Positions 21,849 to 30,397 of a stretch of DNA of 31,023 nucleotides are shown piece after piece. The DNA is taken from NCBI GenBank assembly GCA_046728115.1, contig JBKPDW010000297.1, positions 1 to 31,023 on the forward strand, written 5' to 3'. Below the pieces are notes generated by a model, which was given only the letters and a program-made list of their open reading frames with translations, made no database searches and was not told where the DNA came from. Origin of the DNA: CAVSWN01 sp046728115 (GTDB taxonomy: Bacteria; Acidobacteriota; Vicinamibacteria; Vicinamibacterales; CAVVIG01). A program made the position numbers and the translations under genes. Every line of letters begins with the position of its first letter. The stretch's first letter is position 1.

Positions 21849-24800
21849 ATGGCGATCCTGTACCTGTGTGCCGCTGTCATGGCGGTGTTGGCGTGGTGGC
21901 GAACGAAAGCGCAAGCCGCAGCGATCGAGGAGTTGAGGCAACGCGTCAGGTCGCTCGAGCAACACGCTGCGGCCGTGAGGTCAGACCCAAGGGCCCGATC
22001 GGTCGTGACATTGGAGTCTGACCGCAGTGGCGCGAGCGCGGTGCCACCGACGGTGTCAACTGCTGCACCCGCTGTATCGGACATTAACGCCGCCGTGTCG
22101 GAGGCCAAACCAGCGGTGCCGATACCCGCGCGTCAACCGATTCAGCCCGGGCGCTCCGCACGACCGACACCGCCGGCACTTCCGATTGGCACAAAACCAG
22201 CGCCGTTGGCGTCAGAGGCCAAGTCTGAGAAACGTGAACAAATCGGGGTTGGACCCCAACCCGTTGGGTCCCCGCGGGTCGCGGCTCGCACAGTCAACGA
22301 TTCGCTGGAGGCTCGCATCGGGGCACGATGGCTTCTGTACATCGGCGTAGTGGCCATCGTTATCGGCGTCAGCTACTTCGAAAAGCTGGCGATCGACAAC
22401 CATTGGATCAATGAAACCGCACGCACGATCCAGGGCGGGATCCTCGGCGCGCTGCTCGTCTACGTGGGGATCAGATTTGTTCGCGCGGGCTACACGTTCT
22501 ACGGCCAGATCCTTTCAGGCGGCGGCGTCGCGATCCTCTATGTGTCGACCTATGCGGCGTTCAACCTGTATCACCTGATCAGCCGGCCGAGTGCATTCGT
22601 CCTGATGTCGGCAATTACGGCGCTGGCGGCGATGCTTGCCGACAGCCAAAGATCGCAAGGGCTCGCGCTGATGGCCGTCGGCGGCGGGTTTGCGACACCG
22701 TTTCTACTGCCCGGCAACACGGACGCAGAGATCGCGCTTTTCACGTACGACGCGATTCTCATCGCCGGCACGATGTTCCTCGCGCACCGCCGAATCTGGC
22801 CGCTGCTGAACGTCGTCAGCTACGGATTCACGGTCCTCACGGTCCTCGGATGGTTGGCGCAGTTCTATGAGCCCTCGAAATACCTCGCGACGGAAATCTT
22901 TCTCACGCTCTTCTGCGGAATGTTCCTGTACGTTCTGCACGAGATGCGCCGGGCCTCGCATCCACGGGCCCGCATGGCGCGAGCCATCCTGGTGAGCGCT
23001 CCAGCAGGGTATTACATTGCATCGATTGCGATCCTGTCGCCGCACGCGATCGCGCTGCTCGTCTATCTCCTCGCGCTGTCGCTCGTTGGCGCCGTCGCCG
23101 GGAAACGAATCGGTGCGGCGGCGCGGCTCGTCTGCTGGATCGCCGTCATCGCCCCGCTGGCGGTGTGGATAGACGGCCATGCCGGTCGCGCCTGGCTCGT
23201 CGCCGGGCTGACAGCGGTCGCAGGCATCTACACGATTAACCTGCTGGCCGATCTCGAACGCGCGCTCCGCAACGACACGCTTGTCGAGCCCTCGGGGATC
23301 CTGCTGCTTCACTTGAACGCCCTTGCCGCGTACTGGTGCGCGTACGTGCTGATCGATGCCGTGAACGCCGGCGCGGGCGCGCCCTTCGCCGCCGGTTTTG
23401 CGCTATGGCATGCGGCCGTCGCCGGCGCAGTGGCCAGACGCCGGCGCGATATCGCGATGCATTTCGCAGCGGTCGCGGGAGCGTTACTGGCCATCGCCGT
23501 CACGCTCGAGTATCACGGCGCGGCCGTCATCGCCGGATGGGCGGCGGAAGGCGTCGCGATCATCTGGCTGGGACTTCGCGAGCGGCGCGAGTGGTTCCGT
23601 CTCGGGGGCGTGGCGCTATTTTTATTTGCCGTCGAGCGGCTTCTGGAGCTGCAGGGGGCGCCCGCCCCGCTCGCTCGCCTGGTTCTCTTCAACTCAAAAA
23701 CCGGGATTGGGATGTTCGTCATCGCGCTGACATATCTCGCCACCTGGTTGCATCAGCGGCAGATTGACCGGCCCAGGCGCACCACGGAAGTGAGCGCCGG
23801 GCTCGTCACGGCCAAGCTGCTGATTCTGACTGCCGTCGCAGCAGAAATCAGCGACTACTGGTCCCAGCACTTGCATGGAATTTTCGAGCCGGTCGCACAA
23901 TTTGTCATGGCTGGTCTCATCATCGGCTCGACGATCGTGTGGCTCGGCCTCCTGCGCCGGCGGGAATGGGTGCGGGCAATCGGCGGATTGCTGACCTTCT
24001 GTGCTGCAGCCTTGCTCCTGGCCATTCAGTTCGTGCCGGCGCCGCAGGACTACGTGGTGATCCTGAATGCGCGCATGGCTGCGGGCATTCTCGCTGTCGG
24101 TGTGTTCTATGGGCTCGCCCGCCTCCAGCAACGGCTCGGCGACCATCTCAGGGCGAGAGACGCAGAGGTCGCCATCCTCGTGACGAGCGCCAGCGTGTTT
24201 ACGCTGTCGCTGCTGACGTCGGAAATCGACGCGTATTGGACGGCTCGCGGCGCAACGGATGTCTGGTCGATCGCGCGGGAAGGACTGCAGGCGATCGTCT
24301 GGTCGGCTGTCGGCAGCCTGCTCGTCTGGATCGGCGCCCAGCGCCGGCGCGGCTGGATTCGAGCGATAGGAGCGGGTGTGCTCGTCGTTGCCGTGTCGCG
24401 CCTCGTCCGGCTCCAGTTCGCCGACGCACCTGCGGGCTACACGGTGCTCGTCAACGCGCGACTGATCGCGTCGGTGATCGTTGTCGCCGCTCTCTACGGC
24501 CTCGCCCGCCTGTACCGATCGACCGAAGAACCGCTCGACGCACAATTACGTCCCCGAACAGTTCTGATCTTCGCCGCCAACGCACTCAGCCTGACGCTAC
24601 TGACGAGCGAGATCACGGCGTTCTGGCACGTGCGCGATCTTGCAGCCGTCGCAGTGAGATCGGCCAGCCGCGATAGTCATTTCGCCCGCGAGCTGACGCT
24701 GTCGATCACTTGGGCGATGTATGCGACGGTGCTGATCGTGGCCGGCATGCGCAAGCACTACGCGGCAATCCGCTACTTCGGCATTTCGCTCTTCGCCGTC

Positions 24801-24962
24801 ACCATCGTCAAGGTTTTCGGCTTCGACATGGCCGAGCTCGATCGCATCTACCGCGTCTCGAGCATTATCGTGCTCGGCGTGTTGCTGCTGGCCACGTCGT
24901 ATTTGTACAACAGGTTTCGCGGACAAATGACGCCTGCGGATTATCCCGGGGAGGGGACCTGA
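21849..24962 (+). CDS. DUF2339 large polytopic membrane protein
   Basis: This is a 1037-residue protein. An N-terminal hydrophobic helix (MAILYLCAAVMAVLAWW) is followed by a short coiled coil (AAIEELRQRVRSLEQHAA, about 23-42) and a long Pro/Ala/Ser-rich linker to about 150. More than twenty hydrophobic helices then fill the rest. The start of the membrane part (LEARIGARWLLYIGVVAIVI, then GVSYFEKLAIDNHWI and GGGVAILYVSTYAAFNLYHL) is the DUF2339 signature. Repeated units such as TLLTSEI and YGLARL suggest internal duplication. GGAGG (21837-21841) gives a good ribosome-binding site, and the gap from the aas-type gene is only 27 bases, so the two are probably co-transcribed. The function is unknown; an envelope role is inferred from context. 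Confidence 0.9.
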   Translation: MAILYLCAAVMAVLAWWRTKAQAAAIEELRQRVRSLEQHAAAVRSDPRARSVVTLESDRSGASAVPPTVSTAAPAVSDINAAVSEAKPAVPIPARQPIQPGRSARPTPPALPIGTKPAPLASEAKSEKREQIGVGPQPVGSPRVAARTVNDSLEARIGARWLLYIGVVAIVIGVSYFEKLAIDNHWINETARTIQGGILGALLVYVGIRFVRAGYTFYGQILSGGGVAILYVSTYAAFNLYHLISRPSAFVLMSAITALAAMLADSQRSQGLALMAVGGGFATPFLLPGNTDAEIALFTYDAILIAGTMFLAHRRIWPLLNVVSYGFTVLTVLGWLAQFYEPSKYLATEIFLTLFCGMFLYVLHEMRRASHPRARMARAILVSAPAGYYIASIAILSPHAIALLVYLLALSLVGAVAGKRIGAAARLVCWIAVIAPLAVWIDGHAGRAWLVAGLTAVAGIYTINLLADLERALRNDTLVEPSGILLLHLNALAAYWCAYVLIDAVNAGAGAPFAAGFALWHAAVAGAVARRRRDIAMHFAAVAGALLAIAVTLEYHGAAVIAGWAAEGVAIIWLGLRERREWFRLGGVALFLFAVERLLELQGAPAPLARLVLFNSKTGIGMFVIALTYLATWLHQRQIDRPRRTTEVSAGLVTAKLLILTAVAAEISDYWSQHLHGIFEPVAQFVMAGLIIGSTIVWLGLLRRREWVRAIGGLLTFCAAALLLAIQFVPAPQDYVVILNARMAAGILAVGVFYGLARLQQRLGDHLRARDAEVAILVTSASVFTLSLLTSEIDAYWTARGATDVWSIAREGLQAIVWSAVGSLLVWIGAQRRRGWIRAIGAGVLVVAVSRLVRLQFADAPAGYTVLVNARLIASVIVVAALYGLARLYRSTEEPLDAQLRPRTVLIFAANALSLTLLTSEITAFWHVRDLAAVAVRSASRDSHFARELTLSITWAMYATVLIVAGMRKHYAAIRYFGISLFAVTIVKVFGFDMAELDRIYRVSSIIVLGVLLLATSYLYNRFRGQMTPADYPGEGT

Positions 24963-25009
24963 ACGGTCGCGAAGATGCATCGCGGCTCGCCACCGCGGCA
25001 GACACGGAA

Positions 25010-25049
25010 GACACGGGGGAACTCCTCGAAAACAGCCTTTCCCCGCGTC
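25010..25049. terminator. Stem-loop between converging genes
   Basis: GACACGGGGGAA (25010-25021) pairs with TTTCCCCGCGTC (25038-25049) over 12 positions with one mismatch and one G-T pair, with a 16-base loop. It sits in the 168-base gap between the stops of the DUF2339 gene (plus) and adoK (minus), where a two-way terminator would be expected. No T tract follows on either strand. The left arm is part of CACGGAAGACACGG-like repeated text. Confidence 0.38.
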
Positions 25050-25130
25050 CCGCGATGTCCTCTGTGTGGAGAAGGGGATCTGCAACCGTGCTCGAACGGA
25101 AAAGCACGTAGCGAAAGCGTCAGCCGGGCG

Positions 25131-26072
25131 TCACCGCGGCGCCGTCAACGATCCGAAATGATGTTCGTACCGCGTCCGGAATTCGTCCCAGGTGTACGCG
25201 TGGCTCTGCCCTCCAAGATGCTCCAGGGCGTAGGTCGCCGCCACGCTGCCAAGCTGCGCGGAAACAGACACGGGTAGGCCCAGCGCAAGACCCTTCATCA
25301 GGCCGCCGCGATACGCGTCGCCCACTCCGGTCGGATCCACGATTCGATGAGGCGCGACCGCCGACACGTCCACGCGCCCGTTCGTCGTCCAGACGGCGGA
25401 TCCGTGTTCCCCGCGCGTCACGATGAGCGCTTCCGACCGGGCGAGGATATCGTGTTCGTTCAAGCCGGTCTTTTGCCGCAGGAGTTCGAGCTCGTAGTCG
25501 TTGACAATCACGAACGTCGCTCCAATCACGCCGTCACGGAGTTCGTCCCCGGACATGCGTGTGCACTGCTGACCTGGATCGAAGATGTATCGAATGCCAA
25601 GCGTCCGGCATTCCTCCGCGTACTGCACCATGGCACGCGGATCGTTTGGCGCCACGATGGCCAATCCACAATCGCGAACGTTACGAAACGACAGCTGCCC
25701 GGCGTCCGCCATCGCGCCGGTGTAGAAGGACGCGATCTGGTTGTTGTTCACGTCGGTGCTGCAGAAAAACGACGCGCAGAACTTTCCGCCGATCTGCTTC
25801 GTCAGCGTCGTATCGACCCCGGCCGCCTCGAGCCACTGCCGGTACTCGCCGAAATCCTCGCCGGCGGTCGCCATCAGCAGGGGCCGCTCGCCCAGCAACG
25901 CAAGCGTATAGGCAATATTCGGCGCACATCCGCCGCGCCGCTTGTCCATCGAGTCCACCAGAAAGCTCAGGCTGACACGATCCATGTGCTCCGGCAGGAA
26001 GTGCTCCGTGAACTTCCCCGGAAACGACATGAGGTAGTCGAAGGCAATCGATCCAGTGACGACGATCTTCAT
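25131..26072 (-). CDS. adoK: Adenosine kinase, PfkB family (mycobacterial AdoK-like)
   Basis: This 313-residue cytoplasmic sugar/nucleoside kinase is predicted to phosphorylate adenosine to AMP. The N-terminus (VTGSIAFDYLMSFPGKFTEH then FLPEH and VSLSFLVD) and the later IASFYTGAMADA, NDPRAM and ECRTLGI segments closely follow what I recall of Mycobacterium tuberculosis AdoK rather than ribokinase or fructokinase. The first PfkB signature region is RRGGCAPNIAYTLALLGERP. The second is DPTGVGDAYRGG, containing the catalytic Asp in GVGD. It lies 45 bases downstream of the MTA phosphorylase gene, which supports a purine nucleoside salvage role. Substrate choice is inferred from similarity and context. 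Confidence 0.87.
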   Translation of the reverse strand: MKIVVTGSIAFDYLMSFPGKFTEHFLPEHMDRVSLSFLVDSMDKRRGGCAPNIAYTLALLGERPLLMATAGEDFGEYRQWLEAAGVDTTLTKQIGGKFCASFFCSTDVNNNQIASFYTGAMADAGQLSFRNVRDCGLAIVAPNDPRAMVQYAEECRTLGIRYIFDPGQQCTRMSGDELRDGVIGATFVIVNDYELELLRQKTGLNEHDILARSEALIVTRGEHGSAVWTTNGRVDVSAVAPHRIVDPTGVGDAYRGGLMKGLALGLPVSVSAQLGSVAATYALEHLGGQSHAYTWDEFRTRYEHHFGSLTAPR

Positions 26073-26117
26073 AAAAGAGAATGTCGCAGGTTCGCAAGGT
26101 TCGCGGGTCTTCGAACC

Positions 26118-26978
26118 CTATTTCATGTATCTCCCGATGATTGGGGCCAGGTCGGCCTTCGTCTGTTCCGGCACATGCTCCGGTCGCGTGATGATAGCCG
26201 TCGCCAGCGCGTCCTTGCAGGCGCAGGTCCGTGCCCCCTCGATTCGGCCGACCGCCTCGGCAATGCTCTTCTTCGCCGTGTCCGCGTTCTTGAGCAGATT
26301 GGCGACGATCAGATCGACGGTCACCGAATCGTGATCCGGATGCCAGGAGTCGTAGTCGGTAACCAGCGCGAGCGTCGCATAACAGATCTCGGCTTCGCGC
26401 GCGAGTTTTGCCTCCTGCAGGTTGGTCATACCGATGACGTCCATGCCCCACGAACGATAGAGCTTCGATTCGGACAGCGTTGAAAACTGCGGCCCTTCCA
26501 TGTTCAGGTAGGTGCCGCCGCGATGCACGGTCGCGCCGACCGCCTCGGCGCAGGTCGCGGCGATCGCCGACAGATCGGGACACACCGGGTGCGCAAATGC
26601 GATGTGCACCACGAGACCGCGTCCGAAGAACGTGCTGATGCGTCCCCGGGTACGATCGAAAAATTGATCAGGGACGACGATGTCGAGAGGACGGTACTCT
26701 TCCCGAAGACTGCCGACCGCACTCGCGGACAGGATCCGCTCGACGCCGAGTGTCTTGAACCCGTAGATGTTGGCCCGAAAGTTCAGCTCGGAAGGCAGGA
26801 TGCGATGGCCGACGCCGTGCCTGGCGAGAAACGCCACCTGCTTCCCCCGCAGCGTGCCGACGACATACGGCCCTGATGGATCGCCGAAGGGCGTCGTGAG
26901 GCGCCGCTCCTCACAGTTCGTCAGTTCGGCCATGTCGTACAGGCCGCTGCCCCCGATGATCCCGATTTGAATGCTCAT
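26118..26978 (-). CDS. mtnP: S-methyl-5'-thioadenosine phosphorylase
   Basis: This 286-residue enzyme splits methylthioadenosine, the by-product of polyamine and other AdoMet reactions, into adenine and 5-methylthioribose 1-phosphate. Motifs are IGIIGGSGLYDMAEL at the N-terminus (phosphate site), FLARHGVGHRILPSELNFRA, MEGPQFSTLSESKLYRSWGM, and DVIGMTNLQEAKLAREAEIC followed by TDYDSWH. These match MTAP rather than ordinary purine nucleoside phosphorylase; the GMT...E and TDYD blocks are the purine-site region. It follows the epimerase-fusion gene by only 9 bases and precedes adoK, so adenine-nucleoside salvage is linked to the methylmalonyl-CoA genes on one likely transcript. Confidence 0.93.
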   Translation of the reverse strand: MSIQIGIIGGSGLYDMAELTNCEERRLTTPFGDPSGPYVVGTLRGKQVAFLARHGVGHRILPSELNFRANIYGFKTLGVERILSASAVGSLREEYRPLDIVVPDQFFDRTRGRISTFFGRGLVVHIAFAHPVCPDLSAIAATCAEAVGATVHRGGTYLNMEGPQFSTLSESKLYRSWGMDVIGMTNLQEAKLAREAEICYATLALVTDYDSWHPDHDSVTVDLIVANLLKNADTAKKSIAEAVGRIEGARTCACKDALATAIITRPEHVPEQTKADLAPIIGRYMK

Positions 26979-26987
26979 CGCGTCCGT

Positions 26988-28289
26988 TCAGTGCGCTGCC
27001 GTGATGGTGCGTTTGCCTTCGTGATCGCGAAGATATCCGGCCGCGATCACAGGATCGTGCTCGAAGAACACCAGTATGTTTTTTTCGATCGCCTCCCGCG
27101 CGAACCGTTGCTTCGCGGCGAGCGTGTCCATCGGATAGAGATCGAACCCCATGAGCCATGCATCCGGCGCGTGCGCAGTGGTCGGCATCAAATCGGCGAC
27201 AAAGGCGGCCGTCTTCCCGCCAGACTCGAGGACGACCATCTGGTGATGCATCGTATGCCCGCCGGTGCGCCGTACTTTGACGCCGGGCATGATTGTCTGG
27301 TCGTCATCCACGAGCTGCAACACGCCTGCATCCGCGAGCGGCACGTAATTATCCACCAGATAGCTGGCCCTGTTTCGCGCGTGCGTGTGGGTCGCATCCT
27401 CCCACTCGCCACGCCGCACAACGTATTGCGCACGGGGAAATCGCGGCACGATGCGCCCGCTCGAATGGCGCATTGTAAATCCGCCGGCATGGTCGAAGTG
27501 CAGGTGGGTGGCGAGAACGATATCGACGTCTTCGGCGGACAGGCTGGCCTCGGCGAGCGCGTGGTCGAGATGCCGGCGCCGATCGACGCCGTACGTGTCC
27601 AGGAACTTGTCGTTTTCCTTGTCCCCAATTCCGGCGTCGATGATCATCGTGCGCGTTCCTCGCACGACGAGCGGACGCATGGCCAGCCTGATCCGGTTGC
27701 GATCGTCGGCCGGCGCTTTCTTCTCCCACAGCACTCGCGGGACCACTCCGAACATCGCGCCGCCATCGAGCCGGAAGAACCCGTCGGACATCGAGATGAG
27801 CTCCAGGTCGCCAAGCACGAACCGCTCGATGGAAGACCGGCGATCGACAGCGATCGCTCCGAGCTCAGTCGAGGGGCGAGCAGCGTCGAGGCGTGATTGT
27901 TTGAGTTCAATCAGGACACCCTGGCTCGCCGACGGGTGAATGAACGCGATGATCGATCCTTCGGCGCCTAGTTTCGGCGTCTCGTCGATCAGCCGTGCGC
28001 CTCGCGCCCTCAGATGTGCGAGCGCGGTCGCCACGTCCTCCACGCGCAGCGTGATGTGATGGATGCCGGGACCCCGCTTCTCGATGTACTTCGCAATCGG
28101 GGAATCCGGCGATGTCGCCTCCAGCAGCTCCAGTCTCGGCTCGCCCACCGGGATCATGTGCGCCCGGACATGCTGAGTCACCACGTCCTCGGGCGCCCCG
28201 ATGTCGAGACCGAGGGTGTCGCGGTAGAACGCGATCGCCGCCGCGATATCCTTCACCGCGATGCCGATGTGATCCAGAACTGCTTTCAT
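26988..28289 (-). CDS. mce: Methylmalonyl-CoA epimerase fused to a metallo-beta-lactamase-fold domain
   Basis: This is a 433-residue two-domain protein. Residues 1-131 are a complete VOC-fold methylmalonyl-CoA epimerase, interconverting the (S) and (R) forms: LDHIGIAVKDIAAAIAFYRD with metal ligand His7, the EATSPDSPIAKYIEKRGPGI segment, His77/78, and Glu128 in LIELKQ. After a linker, residues about 155-433 form an MBL hydrolase with THLHFDHAGG (His262, His264, Asp266, His267), GGHTMHH (His345), Asp366 and His411, a full dinuclear metal set like that of lactonases and related hydrolases. Epimerases are normally about 130-150 residues and stand alone. The gene overlaps meaB by 4 bases. The MBL substrate is unknown; a lactone or thioester is possible. 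Confidence 0.92.
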   Translation of the reverse strand: MKAVLDHIGIAVKDIAAAIAFYRDTLGLDIGAPEDVVTQHVRAHMIPVGEPRLELLEATSPDSPIAKYIEKRGPGIHHITLRVEDVATALAHLRARGARLIDETPKLGAEGSIIAFIHPSASQGVLIELKQSRLDAARPSTELGAIAVDRRSSIERFVLGDLELISMSDGFFRLDGGAMFGVVPRVLWEKKAPADDRNRIRLAMRPLVVRGTRTMIIDAGIGDKENDKFLDTYGVDRRRHLDHALAEASLSAEDVDIVLATHLHFDHAGGFTMRHSSGRIVPRFPRAQYVVRRGEWEDATHTHARNRASYLVDNYVPLADAGVLQLVDDDQTIMPGVKVRRTGGHTMHHQMVVLESGGKTAAFVADLMPTTAHAPDAWLMGFDLYPMDTLAAKQRFAREAIEKNILVFFEHDPVIAAGYLRDHEGKRTITAAH

Positions 28290-29224
28290 GATGCAACGGT
28301 GCGAAGCGCACGTCCCAGCAAGTCGTTTGCCGCCGAATACGGATCGATTCCACGCGTGGCGATGCGATCCACGATCACGTCGAGCTCGCCCGGGCCGAGG
28401 ACGTGCTGCTCGAGATGATCCATGAATCGCCGGGCCACGAGCTCGCGGAGACGATATTCGCTTCGGGCGCGCCGCCGCGCCGCCCCGGACGCGGCTGAGT
28501 GAGCCCGGAACGCATCGATCGCCCGGAGCAATTCCGGAACGCCTCCGCCGGTCGTCGCCACAGTCTTCAACACGGGCGGACGCCAGGTGCCGACGTCCGC
28601 GGTTTGCAGCGACTGACTGGCCTCGACCGCCGACACCAGGCGATCCGCACCTTCGCGATCGGCTTTGTTCACCACGAAGATGTCGGCAATCTCCATGATG
28701 CCCGCCTTCAACGCCTGCACTTCGTCGCCCGTCCCCGGCACGAGCGTCACAATCGAGATGTCCGCCGTGCGCACGATGTCGACCTCGTCCTGGCCGACGC
28801 CCACGGTCTCGATGATGATGATTTCCTTCCCGGCGGCATCCAGCACGAGAGCGGCATCGCCGGTCGCGCGGGCCAGGCCGCCGAGGTGGCCTCGCGTCGC
28901 CATGCTGCGAATGAACACGCCGGCGTCGCCGGCATGTGCCTGCATGCGCAGCCGGTCGCCCAGCACGGCGCCGCCGGTGAATGGACTCGTGGGATCGACG
29001 GCAATCACGCCAACGCTGGTGTGAAACGCGGTGATCAACCGATCGACGAGCGTACTCTTCCCGGCGCCGGGCGGACCGGTCACGCCGATCAGGTATGCGC
29101 GCCCGGTCCGCGGAAAAATCCCGCGCACGATCTCCGCGCTCCCCGGGTCTTCGTCCTCGATCAATGAAATCGCGCGCGCCATCGCTCGCGGATCGCCCGC
29201 CACGACGCGTTCCGCCAGCGTCAT
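28286..29224 (-). CDS. meaB: Methylmalonyl-CoA mutase-associated GTPase MeaB
   Basis: This 312-residue G3E-type GTPase protects methylmalonyl-CoA mutase and gates loading of its adenosylcobalamin cofactor. Motifs are Walker A GPPGAGKST at 50-58, VDPTSPFTGGAVLGDRLRM with switch residues, IETVGVGQDEVDI (Walker B/switch II region), and the guanine-specific NKAD at 186-189. The C-terminal helix region (about 255-312) is the usual dimerisation arm. It overlaps the acyl-CoA dehydrogenase gene by 4 bases upstream and the epimerase fusion by 4 bases downstream, so all three are translationally coupled. The mutase itself is not in the window. Confidence 0.95.
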   Translation of the reverse strand: MTLAERVVAGDPRAMARAISLIEDEDPGSAEIVRGIFPRTGRAYLIGVTGPPGAGKSTLVDRLITAFHTSVGVIAVDPTSPFTGGAVLGDRLRMQAHAGDAGVFIRSMATRGHLGGLARATGDAALVLDAAGKEIIIIETVGVGQDEVDIVRTADISIVTLVPGTGDEVQALKAGIMEIADIFVVNKADREGADRLVSAVEASQSLQTADVGTWRPPVLKTVATTGGGVPELLRAIDAFRAHSAASGAARRRARSEYRLRELVARRFMDHLEQHVLGPGELDVIVDRIATRGIDPYSAANDLLGRALRTVAS

Positions 29225-30363
29225 CGTGACAGGAGCCGCCGCGCGATCACCAGCCGCTGAATTTCGCTGGTGCCTTCACCGATGGTCAGCAGCTTGACGT
29301 CGCGGTAGTACTTCTCGGCAGGATAATCCTTGATGAATCCATAGCCGCCATGGATTTGCACGCAGTCCTCGGCGACGCGGACCGCGTGTTCGCTCGCGTA
29401 CAGCTTGGCCATCGCCGACTCCAGCGTCGTCTTCTGTCCGTGATCCCTCATCGATGCAGCGCGGTAGGTGAGCAGTCGCGCCCCTTCGATGCGGGTCGCG
29501 GCGTCAGCGAGCTTGAACTGAATCGCCTGGAACCGGCTGATCGTTTTGCCGAATGCCCGTCGTTCCTTCGCATAGGCCAGCGCCGCTTCGTACGCGCCCT
29601 GAGCCAGACCGACCGACAGCGCCGCAATCGCAATCCGGCCCGCGTCGAGCACCTGCATCGTGTCGACGAATCCCTGGCCTTCTTCGCCTAGCTGCTGATC
29701 GGCTGGCACGCGGCAATTGTCGAAGATCACTTCGCTGGTATCGCTGGCGCGCATGCCGAGCTTGTCTTCCTTCTTTCCCGGCGACATCCCCGGCGTGCCG
29801 CGTTCGACAATAAAAGCCGTGATGCCTTTGGTGCCGGCGGCACGATTCGTGATCGCCATCACCACAATCACATCGCCGATGCGGCCGTGCGTGATGAACG
29901 TCTTCGATCCGTTGAGCACCCAGCAGTTGCCGGCGCGCGTCGCCGTGGTGCGCATGCCTGCGGCATCGCTGCCCGAAGACGATTCGGTCAGTCCCCAGGC
30001 CCCGAGCTTCTCGCCACGCGCGAGCGGCGTCAGGAATCGCTGCTTCTGTTCTTCACTGCCGACCAGCGCGATGTGCCCGCAGCACAGGCCGTTGTGCCCG
30101 GCAACCGAGAGCGCCACGGCCGGATCCACGCGGGCGAGTTCCTCGATGCAGATGCAGTAGTCGATCGCCGACAAGGCGGCGCCGCCGTATCGCTCGGGAA
30201 ACTGGATGCCCATGAGCCCAAGGGCAGCCAGCTTCGGCACGAGGTCGCTCGAAAAGTGCTGCTGCTCGTCCCATTCACGGACGTGCGGGCGGATTTCGGT
30301 TTCGGCAAATTCGCGGACGGTGCGGCGCAGCAGCTGCTGCTCGTCCGTGGGACGGAAGTCCAT
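29221..30363 (-). CDS. Acyl-CoA dehydrogenase (short/branched-chain type)
   Basis: This 380-residue FAD enzyme oxidises an acyl-CoA to the 2-enoyl-CoA and passes electrons to ETF. It has the full family layout: an N-terminal helical domain (DFRPTDEQQLLRRTVREFAE), the middle beta domain with GAWGLTESSSGSDAAGMRTT and NGSKTFITHG, and the C-terminal domain with RRAFGKTISRFQAIQFKLAD, QIHGGYGFIKDYPAEKYYRD and IGEGTSEIQRLVIARRLL. The catalytic Glu is the one in GEGTSEIQR, as in butyryl/medium-chain enzymes. Coupling to meaB and the epimerase suggests branched-chain amino-acid or odd-chain acyl-CoA breakdown feeding methylmalonyl-CoA. The exact substrate is not determined. Confidence 0.94.
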   Translation of the reverse strand: MDFRPTDEQQLLRRTVREFAETEIRPHVREWDEQQHFSSDLVPKLAALGLMGIQFPERYGGAALSAIDYCICIEELARVDPAVALSVAGHNGLCCGHIALVGSEEQKQRFLTPLARGEKLGAWGLTESSSGSDAAGMRTTATRAGNCWVLNGSKTFITHGRIGDVIVVMAITNRAAGTKGITAFIVERGTPGMSPGKKEDKLGMRASDTSEVIFDNCRVPADQQLGEEGQGFVDTMQVLDAGRIAIAALSVGLAQGAYEAALAYAKERRAFGKTISRFQAIQFKLADAATRIEGARLLTYRAASMRDHGQKTTLESAMAKLYASEHAVRVAEDCVQIHGGYGFIKDYPAEKYYRDVKLLTIGEGTSEIQRLVIARRLLSR

Positions 30364-30397
30364 CAGAAATCACACTGTAACACGTGAGACCGAAGGC

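Noticed and set aside
20682..21965. A 427-codon minus-strand frame
   Set aside because: It is a shadow of the AMP-binding domain of the aas-type gene.
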